Shown: positions 1 through 11,142 of the stretch, in pieces
Layout: the number at the start of each line of letters is the position of its first letter
How positions within the stretch are numbered: position 1 is the first letter of the stretch
Source of the DNA: Pithys albifrons albifrons
Taxonomy: Eukaryota > Chordata > Aves > Passeriformes > Thamnophilidae
Direction: 5' to 3'
Length of the DNA stretch: 64,000 bases
Assembly (NCBI RefSeq): GCF_047495875.1
Contig: NC_092496.1
Location: 527,501-591,500 of the forward strand
The notes under the pieces: model-generated
The model's input: only the letters and a program-made list of their open reading frames with translations
The model's database searches: none
What the model was told of the DNA's origin: nothing
Translations under genes and position numbers: made by a program

Positions 1-110
1 GCTCCAGTCCTGGAGTTTTAGATGCAAATGATTTACTTTCCAAAACCATAAGGAATATGTGCCCTGATGTCTCCTGTCTGTCAGAAATCAAGAGTTTCAC
101 GTGTTAGAAG
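1..110. other. Non-satellite flank at array edge
   Basis: The first ~110 bases do not match the 189-bp satellite that fills the rest of the window. Recognisable satellite begins near 111, at the segment agcacctgag followed by the conserved ccaaggctgccacc block. I see no gene, LTR end or known repeat in the flank, and it is too short to classify. It is the only visible candidate for single-copy or other-repeat DNA bordering the array. Confidence 0.6.
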
Positions 111-2305
111 AGCACCTGAGACCCCAAGGCTGCCACCTTTTCCCAGGGCGAAAAGCTCGACAGTGCGTGATTACATGCGTGACCGGGAAAGTGCCATTTT
201 TCAGCCCACTATTCCAGACGGACGAAATTGCCTCCCTGGGTAAAGGTGCCAGGACAGACGGCCACTGTGCATTTTCTAGAAGTAATGTGGCCCCATCATT
301 GGCACCTGAGAGCCCAAGTTTGCCACCTTTCACCTGGGCGCAAAGCTCGACGGTGCGTACCTTGTGCGGGTCCGGGAAAGGGCCGTTTTTCAAACCCAGA
401 GTTCCAGAAGGAAGACGATTACTCCCAGGGAAAAGGTGCCAGGACAGAAAGCCATTGTGCCTTTTCTAGAGGAAATCAGGCGCCGTCACAGGCACCTGAG
501 AGCCCAAGTTTGCCGCCTTTTCCCTGGGCGTAAAGCTCAAAGGTGCGTGATAACGTGAGGGTCCGGGAAATTGCCGTTTCTCATTCCAGGTTTCCAGACC
601 GATGAAGATTCCTCAGAGGGAAAAGGTGCCTGGACAGAAATCGATTTCTCCTTTTCTAGGGTGAATGGGGTCCCATCACGGGCACCTGAGAGCCCAAGGC
701 TGCCACCTTTTCCCTGGGCGAAAAACTTGAAGGCGCGTGTCACTTGCGGGTCCGGGAAATTGCCATTTTTCAGCCCATAATTCCAGGACGATGAAGATGT
801 CTCCCTGAGATAAGGTGCCAGGACAGAAAGGGATTGTGCCTTTTCTAGGTAATGGGGCCCCAAAACTGGAACCTGAGAGCCCAAGGCTGCCACCTTTTCC
901 CTGGGTGCAAAGCTCGACAATGCATACCCTGTGCGGGTCCGGGAAAGGGCTGTTTTTCAGCCCTGAATTCCAGACGGAAATCGATTCCTCCCTGGGAAAA
1001 GGAGTCAGGACAGAAAGCCATTGTGCCTTTTCTAGGGGGTAATGGGGCCCCATCATTGGCACCTGAGAGCCCAAGGCTGCAACCTTTTGCCTGGGCGCAA
1101 ATGTCGACGGCGCGTGCCATGTGTAAGTCCGGGAATGTGCCATTTCTCATCCCAGAATTCCAGGCCAGCGAAGATTTCTCCCTGGGAAATGTGCCAGGAG
1201 AGAAAGCGATTGTGCTTTTTCTAGGGTTAATGCGGCCCCAAAATTGGCAGCTGAGAGCCCAAGGCTGCCACCTTTACCCTGGGCAGAAAGCTCGACGGAG
1301 CGTGCTACCTGCGGGTCTGGGAAAGTGCCATTTTTCAGCCCAAAATTACAGACTGATGAAGATTCCTCCCAGGGAAAAGGTGCCAGGACAGAAAGCGATT
1401 GTTCCAATTCTAGGGTTAATGCGGCCCCCTCGTTGGCACCTCACAGCACAAGAGTGTCACTTTTCCCTTAGCGCAAAGCCCGACGGTGCGTGCCACTTGT
1501 GGGTTTTCCAGCCCTGAATACCAGACGGATGAAGATTCCTCCCAGGGAAAAGGTGCTAGGACAGAAAGCGATTGTGCCTTTTTTAAGGTTAATGGTGTCG
1601 CATCATTGGCACCTGAGCGTTCAAGGCTGCCACATTTACCGTGGGCTCAAAGCTCGACGGAGCCTGCCACGTGTGGGTCCGGGAAAGTGCCCTTTTTCAT
1701 CCCCGAATTCCAGACGCACCAAGATTCCTCCCAGGGAAAATGTTCCAGGACAGAAAGCGATTGTGCCTTTTCTAAGGGTAATAGGGCCCCATCATTGGCA
1801 GCTGAGAGCCCAAGGCTGCCACCTTTTCCCTGGGCTCAAAGCTCGACGGAGCGTGTCAGTTGCGGGTCAGGGAAAGTGCCGTTTATGAGCCCAGACTTCC
1901 AGGAGGTTTAAGATTCTACCCTGGGATAAAGTTCCAAGATAGAAAGTGATTTTTCCATTTCTGGATTTAAGGCGCCCAATCATTGGCGCCTGAGAGCCCA
2001 AGGCTGCCACCTTTTCCCTGGCCTCAAAGCTCGACGGAGTTTGCCAGGTGCGGTTCTGAGAAAGCGTAATTTTTCAGCCTAGATTTCCAGATGAAGATTC
2101 TTCCCTGGGAAAAGGTGCCAGGACAGGAATCGATTTCTCCTTTTCTAGGAGTAATGGGGACCCATCATTAGCACCTGAGAGCCAAAGGCTGCAACCTTTT
2201 CCCTGAGCGCATAGCCCGACGGTGTGTGTCATATGCTGTTTTTTCAGCCCAGAATTCCAGATGGACGATGATTCCTCCCAGGGAAAAGGAGCCAGGACAG
2301 AAAGC
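111..2305 (-). repeat. 189-bp satellite, diverged monomers, orientation B
   Basis: About 11-12 tandem monomers, read here in the orientation where each unit shows ttcagcccagaattccag. Landmarks such as gaattc recur every 189-190 bp (for example 965 and 1155). Neighbouring monomers differ from each other by many substitutions and small indels and show no higher-order period, as expected of old satellite at the edge of an array. The strand given is relative to the main block, which is taken as plus. Confidence 0.9.
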
Positions 2306-2306
2306 A
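2304..2306. other. Satellite inversion junction (B to A)
   Basis: Left of this point the satellite reads in orientation B (gccaggacagaaagc). Immediately right it reads in orientation A (actttcccagaccc, then ctccgtcgagctttg). The switch happens within one monomer with no inserted sequence and at most 2-3 bases of shared sequence. It is either a true inversion or fold-back breakpoint or an assembly join. Confidence 0.85.
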
Positions 2307-5300
2307 CTTTCCCAGACCCAAACGTGGCAGGCTCCGTCGAGCTTTGTTCCCAGTGAAAAGGTGGCAGGCTTGGGCTGTCAGGTGCCAATGAAGGGGCCCC
2401 ATTAATCCTGGAAAAGGAACAATCGCTTTCTGTCCTGGCACCTTTTCCCTTGGTGGAATCTTGGTTCGTGTGGAATTCTAGGCTGAAAAACCTGCACCTG
2501 GCATGCTCCGTCGGGCTTTGCGCCCAGGGAAAATGTTGAGGTCTTGGACTCTCAGGTGCCAATGATGGGGACCCATTAACCCTAGAAAAGGAACAATCGC
2601 TTTCGGTCCTGGCACCTTTTCCCTCTGAGGAATCTTCATAGGTCTGGAATTCTGGGCTGAAAAATGGCACTGTCCCGGACCCACACTTGGCATGCTCCGT
2701 CGAGCTTTGAGCCCAGGGAAAAGGTGGCAGCCTTGGGCTCCCAGGTGCCAATGATGGGGTGCCAATACCCTTAGAAAAGGCACAATCGCTTTCTGTCCTG
2801 GCACGTTTTTTCGAGGGAGGAATAATCGTCCGTCTGGAATTCTGGGCTGAAAAAACTGCATGTGGCACGCACCGTTGGGCTTTGCGCCCAAAGGTGACAG
2901 CCTCGGGCTGTGAGGTGCTAATGATGGGGCCCCATTAACCCTAGAAAAGGAACAAAGGTTTTCTGTCCTGGCACCTTTTCCCAGGGAGGAATCTTGGTTT
3001 GTCTGGGCTGAAAAATTACGCTTTCCAGAACCACACCTGGCACACTCCGTCGAGCTTTGAGGCCAGGGGAAAGGCGGCAGCCTTGGGCTGCCACGTGCCA
3101 ATGATGTGGCCCCTTAAACCTAGAAATGGAACAATCACTTTCTGTCTTGGCACTTTATCCCAGGGAGGAATCTTAAACCGCCTGGAATTTCGGGTTGATA
3201 AACGACTCTTTCCCTGACCCGCACCTGGCACGCTCCGTCGTGCTTTGAGCCCAGGGAAAAGGTGGCAGCCTTGGGCTCTCCGGTGCCAATGATGAGGCCT
3301 CATTACTCTTAGAAAAGGCACAATCGCTTTCTGTCCCAGGACCTTTTCCCAGGGTAGAATCTTAAACCTCTTGGAAATCCTGGCTGATAAACGACACTTT
3401 CCCTTACCCGCATGTGGCACGCACCGTCGTGCTTTGAGGCCAGGGAAAAGGAGGCAGCCTTGGATTCTCAGCTGCCAATGATGGGGCCCCATTATTCTTA
3501 GAAAAGGCACAATCGCTTTCTGAGCTAGGACATTTTCCCTGAGAGGAATCTTCATCCGTCTGGAATTCTGAGCTGAAAAACGGCATTTGCCGCACCCGCA
3601 CTTGGTACGCACCGTCGAGTTTTGCGCCCAGGTTAAAGGAGGCAACCTTGGGCTCTCAGGTGGCAATGACGGGGCCGCATTAACACTAGAAAAATAACAA
3701 TCACTTTCTGTCCTGGCACCTTTTCCCTGGGAGGAATTTTCGTCCGTCTGGAATTCTGGTCTGAAAAACTGCAATTTCCCGGACACACACGTGGCACGCA
3801 CCGTCGATCTTTATACCCAGGGAAAAGGTGGCAGCCTTGGGCTCTCAGGTGCCAATGAGGGGGTCGCATTAAACCCAGACCTGGAACAATCGCTTTCTGT
3901 CCTGGCACCTTTTTCCTGGGAGGAATCTTCATCCATCTGGAATTCTGGGATGAAAAACTGCATTTGCCGGACCCGCGCATGGCATGCATCGTCGAGGCTT
4001 GAGCCCAGGGAAAAGGTGGCAGCCTTGGGCTCTCAGCTGCCAAAGATGGGGCTGCATTAACCCTAGAAAAGGAACAATCACTTTCTGTCCTGGCACTTTT
4101 TCCCAGGGAGGAATCATCGTTAGTCTGGAATTCTGGGCTGAAATAACCGCATGTGGCATGCACCGTCGGGCTTTGCGCCCAGGGAAAAGGTGGCAGCCTT
4201 CGGCTCTCAGGTGGCAATGATGGAGCCCCATTAACCCTAGAAAAGAAACAATTGTTTTCTGTCCTGGCACCTTTTCCCTGGAGCAATCTTGGGCCGTCTG
4301 GAAATCTGGGTTGAAAAATTACGCTTTCCAGAACCGCACCTGGCACACTCCGTCGAGCTTTGAGGCCAGGGGAAAGGCGGCAGCCTTGGGCTGCCACGTG
4401 CCAATGATGTGGCCCCTTAAACCTAGAAATGGAACAATCACTTTCTGTCTTGGCACTTTACCCCAGGGAGGAATCTTAAACCGCCTGGAATTTCGGGTTG
4501 ATAAACGGCTCTTTCCCTGACCCGCACCTGGCACGCTCCGTCGTGCTTTGAGCCCAGGGAAAAGGTGGCAGCCTTGGGCTCTCAGGTGCCAATGATGGGG
4601 CCCCATTACCCCTAGAAAAGGCACAATCGCTTTCTGTGCTAGCACATATTCCCTGGGAGGAATCTCGGTCCGTCTGGAATTCTGGGTTGAAAAACGGTCC
4701 TATCCCGGATCTGCACTTGGCAAGCTGCGTCGAGCTTTGAGCCCAGGGAAAAGGTGGCAACCTTGGGCTCTCAGGTGCCAAAAGTGCGGCCGCATTAACA
4801 CTAAAAATGGAACTATCGCTTTCTGTCCTGACACGTTTTGCCTGGCAGGAATCTTCATCCGTCTGGAATTCTGGGCTAAAAAACCTGAACTTGGCACGTT
4901 CCGTCGAGCTTTGCGCCCAAGGAAAAGGTGGCAGCCTTTGGCTCTCAGGTGCCAATGATGGGGCCCCATTAACCCAAGAAATGGAACAATCCCTTTCTTT
5001 CCTGACACCTTTTCCCAGGGAGGAATCATCGTCCCTCTGGAATTCTGGACTTAAAAAACAGCATGTGGTAGGCACCGTCGGGCTTTCCGCCCAGGGAAAA
5101 GGTGACAGCCTTGGACTCTCAGGTGCCAATGATGGGGCCCCATTAACCCAGGAAATGTAAAAATCGCTTTCTGTCTTGGCAGCTTTTCCCAGGGTGGAAT
5201 CTTCGTCTGTCCGGAAATCTGGGCTGAAAAACTACACTTTCCCTGGCACGAACGTGGCACGCTCCGCCGAGGTTTGCCCCCAGGGAAAAGGTGGCAGTCT

Positions 5301-8300
5301 TGGGCTCTCAGGTGTCAATGATGGGGCCCCATTAACCCTAGAAAAGGAACAATCCCTTTCTGTCCTGACACCTTTTCCCTGGGAGGAATCTTCATCAGTC
5401 TGGAATTCTGGGATGAAAAAAGGCATTTCCCGGACCTGCACCTGGCATGCACCGTCGAGCTTTGAGCCCATGGTAAAGGTGGCAGCCTTGGGCTCTCAGC
5501 TGCCAAAGACGGGGCCGCATTAACATTAGAAAAGGAACAATCGCTTTCTGTCCTGGCGAGTTTCTCCCAGGGAGAAATCATCGTCTGTCTGGAATTCTGG
5601 GCTGAATAAAGGGCATGTGGCAGGCACCGTCAGGCTTTGAGCCCAGGGAAAAGGTGACAGCCTTGGGCTGTCAGGAGCCAATGAGTGCGCCACATTTACC
5701 CTAGAAAAGGAACAATCGCTTTCTGTCCTGGCACTTTTTCCCTGGGAGGAATCTTCGTCAGTCTGGAAATCTGGGCTGAAAAAGAGCACGTACCCTGACC
5801 CGCACCTGGCACACTCCTTTGATCTTTGAGCCCAGGGAAAAGGTGGCAGGCTTGGGCTCTCAGGTACCAATGATGGGGCCCCATTACCCCTAGGAAAGGC
5901 ACAATCACTTTCTCTCCTGGCTCCTTTTCCCTTGGAGGTATCTGATTCTGTCTGGAATTCTGGGCTGAAAAACAGCACTTTCCCTCACCCGCACTTGGCA
6001 TGCTCCATCGAGCTTTGAGCCCAGGGAAAAGGTGGCAGCCTTGGGCTCACAGGTGCCAATGAGGGGGTCGCATTAAACCTAGACCTGGAACAATCGCTTT
6101 CTGTCCTGGCACCTTTTTCCTGGGAGGAATCTTCATCCATCTGGAATTCGGGGATGAAAAACTGCATTTGCCGGACGCGCGCATGGCATCCACCCTCGAG
6201 GCTTGAGCCCAGGGAAAAGGTGACAGCCTTGGGCTCTCAGCTGCCAAAGATGGGGCTGCATTAACCCTAGAAAAGGAACAATCGCTTTCTCTCCTGGCAC
6301 CTTTTCCCAGGGAGGAATCATCGTTAGCCTGGAATTCTGGGCTGAAAAAACCGCATGTGGCATGCACCGTCGGGCTTTCCGCCCAGGGAAAAGGTGACAG
6401 CCTTCAGCTCTCCGGTGCCAATGATGGGGCCCCACTAACTCTAGAAAAGGAACAAACACTTTCTGACCTAACACTTTTACCTTGGCAGGAATCTTCATCC
6501 GTCTGGAAATCTGGGCGGAAAAATTACGCTTTCCCAGAACCGCACCTGGCACACTCCGTCGAGCTTTGAGCCCAGGATAAAGGTGGCAGTCTTGGGCTCT
6601 GAGGTGGCAATGATGGGGCCCCATTAACCCAGGAAATGGAACAATCCCTTTTTGTCCTGGCCTTTTTTCCCTGGGAGGAATCATCGTCCGTCTGGAATTC
6701 TGGGCTTAAAAACCGCATGTGGCATGCACCGTCCGGCTTTGCGGCAAGGGAAACGGTGGCGGCCTTGGACTCTCAGGTGCCAATGATGGGGCCCCATTAA
6801 CCTGAGAAATGTAAAAATCGCTTTCTGTCCTGGCATCTTTTTCCTGGGAGGAATCTTTGGCCGTCTGGAATTCTGGGCTGAAAACAGGCACGTACCCTGA
6901 CCCACACCTGGCACACTCCGTCGAGCTTTGAGCCCAGGGAAAAGGTGGCTGCCTTGGGCTCTCAGGTGCCAATGATGGGGCCCCTTAAACCTAGAAATGG
7001 AACAATCGCTTTCTCTCTTGGCACCTTTTCCTTGGAGGAATCTTCGTTCGTCTGGAAATCTGGACTGAAAAACGGCACCTACGCTGACCCGCACCTGGAG
7101 TGTTCCGTCGAGCTTTGAGCCCAGGAAAACTGTGGCAGGCTTGGGCTCTCAGGTGCCAATGACGGGGCCCCATTAAACCTAGAAATGGAACAATCCTTTT
7201 CTGTCCTGGCACTTTATCCGATGGTAGAATTTAAAAAATTCTGGAATTCTGGGCTGATAAACGGCACTTTCCCTGACCTGCACCTGGTACCCTCCGTCGT
7301 GCTTTGAGGCCAGGGAAAAGGTGGCAGCCTTGGGCTCAGGTGCCAATGATGGTGCCCCGTTACCCCAAGAAAAGGAACAATGCCTTTCTGTCCTGGCACC
7401 TTTTCCCTGGGAGGAATCTTGTTCCATCAGGAATTCTGGGCTGAAAAAGGCACTTTACCTGACCCGCAGGTGGCATGCACCATCGATCTTTGAGCCCAGG
7501 GAAAAGGTGGCAGTCTTGGGCTCTGAGGTGGCAATGATGGGGCCCCATTAACCCAAGAAAAGGAACAATCCCTTTTTGTCCTGGCCTTTTTTCCCTGGGA
7601 GGAATCATCGTCCATCTGGAATTCTGGGCTTAAAAACCAGCATGTGGCATGCACCGTCCGGCTTTGCGGCAAGGGAAAAGGTGGCGGCCTTGGACTCTAA
7701 GGTGCCAATGATGGGGCCCCATTAACCTAAGAAATGTAAAAATCGCTTTCTGTCCTGGCATCTTTTTCCTGGGAGGAATCTTCATCCGTCTGGAATTCTG
7801 GGCTGAAAAAAGGCACGTACCCTGACCCACACCTGGCACACTCCGTCGAGCTTTGAGCCCAGGGAAAAGGTGGCTGCCTTGGGCTCTCAGGTGCCAATCA
7901 TGGGGCCCCATTACCCCTAGAAAAAGGCACAATCACTTTCTGTGCTAGTACCTATTCCCTAGGAGGAATCTTGGTCCATCTGGAATTCTGGGTTGAAATA
8001 CGACACTTTCCCTAACCAGCACTTGGCATGCTCCATCGAGCTTTGAGCCCAGGGAAAAGGTGGCAGCCTTGGACACTCAGGTGCCAAAAGTGTGGCCGCA
8101 TTAACACTAGAAAAATAACAATCGCTTTCTGTCCTGGCACATTTTCCCTGGGAGGAATCTTCATCCGTCTGGAATTCTGGGCTAAAAAACCCGCAAGTGA
8201 CACATACCGTCGGGCATTGCGCCAGGGAAAAGGTGACAGCCTTGGCCTCTCAGGTGCCAATGATGGGGCACCATTAATCTTAGAAAAGGCACAATCGCTG

Positions 8301-9580
8301 TCTGTCCCAGCACCTTTTCCCTGGGAGGAATCTTGGGCCGTCTGGAATTCTGGGCTGAAAAACGGCATTTTCCCAGAGACGCACGTGCCACGTTCCGTCG
8401 AGGTTTGAGCCCAGGGGAAAGGTAGCTACCTTGGGCTCTCAGGTGCCAATGATGGGGCCCCATTAACCTAGAAAAGGAACAATCACTTTTTGTCCTGGCA
8501 CATTTTACCTTGGAGGAATCTTGGGCCGTCTGGAATTCTGTGCTGAAAACCGGCATTTTCCCAGACCCCCACCTCGCCCGCACTGTCGAGCTTTGAGGCC
8601 AGGGAAAAGGTGGCAGCCTTCGGCTCTCAGATGTCAATGATGGGGCCCCATTAACCCTAAAAAAGGAACAATCCCTTTCTATCCTGGCACCTTTTCCCTG
8701 GGAGGAATCTTCATCCGTCTGGAATTCTGAGATGAAAAAAGGAATTTCCCTTACCCGCACTTGGCATGCACCGTCGAGCTTTGAGCCCATGGTAAAGGGG
8801 CAGCCTTGGCCTCTCAGCTGCCAAAGATGGGACCGCATTAACCTTAGAAAAGGAACAATCGCATTCTGTCCTGGCGAGTTTCTCCCAGGGAGAAATCATC
8901 GTCCGTCTGGAATTCTGGGCTGAATAAACAGCATGTGGCACGCACCGTCAGGCTTTGAGCCCAGGGAAAAGGTGACAGCCTTGGGCTGTCAGGTGCCAAT
9001 GAGGGGGCCGCATTTACCCTAGAACTGGAACAATTGCTTTCTGTCCTGACACTTTTTCCCTGGGAGGAATCTTGGTCAGTCTGGAAATCTGGACTGAAAA
9101 AAGGCACTTCCCCGGACCCGCACCCGGCACACTCCGTGGAGCTTTGAGCCCAGGGAAAAGGTGGCAGGCTTGGGCTCTCAGGTGCCAATGATGGAGCCCC
9201 ATTACCCCAAAAAAAGGAACAATCCCTTTCTGTCCTGGCACCTTTTCCCTGGGAGGAATCTTGGTCCATCTTGAATTCTGGGCTGAAAAAAGGCACTTTA
9301 CCTGACCCGCAGGTGGCACGAACCGTCGATCTTTGAGCCCAGGGTAAAGGTGGCAGCCTTGGGCTCTCAGGTGCCAGTGATGGGGCCCCATTGTTCTTAG
9401 AAAAAGCACAATGGCTTTCTGCCCTAGCACCTTTTTCCTGGGAGGAATCTTCATCCATCTGGAATTCTGGGATGAAAAACGGCATTTGCCGGACCCGCAC
9501 ATGGCATGCACCGTGGAGGTTTGAGCCCAGGGAAAAGGTGGCAACCTTGGGCTCTCAGGTGCCAATGATGGGGCCTCGTT
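2306..9580 (+). repeat. 189-bp satellite, diverged monomeric block, orientation A
   Basis: Roughly 38 tandem monomers in orientation A. Each carries the blocks gtcgagctttgngccc, cagggaaaaggtggcag, ggtgccaatgatgggg, ccctagaaaagg, ctttctgtcctggcacc and ggaattctgggctgaaaa. Monomers are individually diverged. A few local near-duplicates exist (for example around 3020-3240 and 4300-4560), but there is no regular higher-order period. No gene is seen. Confidence 0.9.
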
Positions 9581-11142
9581 AACACTAGAAAAATAACACT
9601 TGCTTTCTGTCCTGCCACCTTTTCCCAGGGCGGAATCTTCATCCGTCTTGAATACTGGGTTCAAAAATGGCACTGCCCCAAACCCGCACAAGGTACACAC
9701 CGTTGAGCTTTGCGCCCAGGGAAAAGGGGGCAGCCTTGGCCTCTCAGGTGCCAATGATGGTGCCCCATTATCCCTACAAAAGGCACAATTGCTTTCTGTC
9801 CTGGCACCTTTTCCCAGGGAGGAATCTTCATCGGCTTGGAATTCTGGGCTGTAAAATGACACTTTCTGGGACATGACCGTGGAACGCACCATCGACCTTT
9901 GCGTCCAGGGAAAAGGTGGCAGTCTTGGGCTCTCAGGTGCCAATGATGGGGCCCCATTACCTTTACAAAAAGCACAATGGCTTTCTGTCCTGACACCTTT
10001 TCCCTGGGAGGAGTCTTCATAGGTCTGGAATTCTGGGCTGTAAAATGACTCTTTCTGGGACCAGCACGTGGCACGCATTGTCAAGATTTATGCCCAGGGA
10101 AAAGGAGGCAACCTCTGGCTCTCAGATGCCAATGACGGGCCCCCATTAACACTAGAAATGGAACAATCGCTTTCTGTCCTGGGAGCCCTTTCCCTGGGAG
10201 GAGTCGTCAGCCGTCTGGAATTCTGGGCTGAACAAAGGTCTTTCTCTGACCTGCACGTGGCAGGCACCATCTAGCTTTGCGCCCAGAGAAAAGGTGGCAG
10301 CCTTGGGCTCTCAGGTGCCAAAGATGGGGCCCCATTACCCCTAGAAAAGGCACAATGGCTTTCTGTCCTGACACCTTTTCCCAGAGAGGAATCGACTTCC
10401 GTCTGGAATTCTGGGCTGAAAAACAGCCCTTTCCCGGACCCGCACAGGGTATGCACCGTCGAGCTTTGCACCCAGGGAAAAGGTGGCAGCCTTGGGCTCT
10501 CAGGTGCCAATGATGGGGCCCAATTAGCATTACAAAATACACAATGGCTTTGTCTCCTGGTACCTTTTCCCTCTGAGGAATCTTCATAGTTCTGGAATTC
10601 TGGGCTGAAAAATGGCACTTTCCCGGACCCGCACGTGGAACGCTCCGTCGAGCTTTGCGCCCAGGGAAAAGGTGGCAGCCTTGGGCTCTCAGGTGTCAAT
10701 TTTGGGGCCCCATTAACCCTAGAAAAGGCACAATCGCTTTCTCTCCTGGCACCTTTTCCCTGGGAGAAATCTTCATCGGCTTCGAATTCTGGGATGAGAA
10801 TCAGCACATTCCTGGACCCGCAAGTGGCACGCACCGTCGAGCTTTGCCCTCAGGGTAAAGGTTGCAGCCTTGGGCTCTCAGGTGTCAATGATGGAGCCCC
10901 ATTAACCCTAGAAAAGGAACAATCGCTTTCTGTCCTGACACCTTTTCCCAGGGAGGAATCTTCATCGGTCTGGAATTCTGGAATGAGAAACGGCAATTTC
11001 CCGGACCCTCACGTAGCACGCATGGTCGAGCTTTGCGCCCAGGGTATAGGAGGCAACCTTGGGCTCTCAGGTGCCAATGATGGAGCCCGATTAACCCTAG
11101 AAATGGAACAATCGCTTTCTGTCCTGGGAGCCTCTTCCCTGT
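9581..11142 (+). repeat. Satellite, transition into higher-order array
   Basis: Monomer subtypes typical of the downstream higher-order array first appear here, for example the aataacacttgctttctg subtype near 9594 and the aggtctttctctgacctgcacg subtype near 10236. They are not yet in the regular 12-monomer order. Confidence 0.75.

Noticed and set aside
21..28. Octamer-like atgcaaat in the left flank as a promoter element
   Set aside because: A single 8-bp match in 110 bp with no other promoter feature is likely by chance.
10669..10680. CTCF site (aggtggcag in each monomer)
   Set aside because: The 3' half of the consensus matches but the 5' half (CCASY) does not; a motif scan would be needed before claiming it.
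10660..10764. CENP-B box in the monomer
   Set aside because: I looked for nTTCGnnnnAnnCGGGn in both orientations. Partial ttcgtccgtctgg resembles only its left half, and the required A and CGGG are absent.
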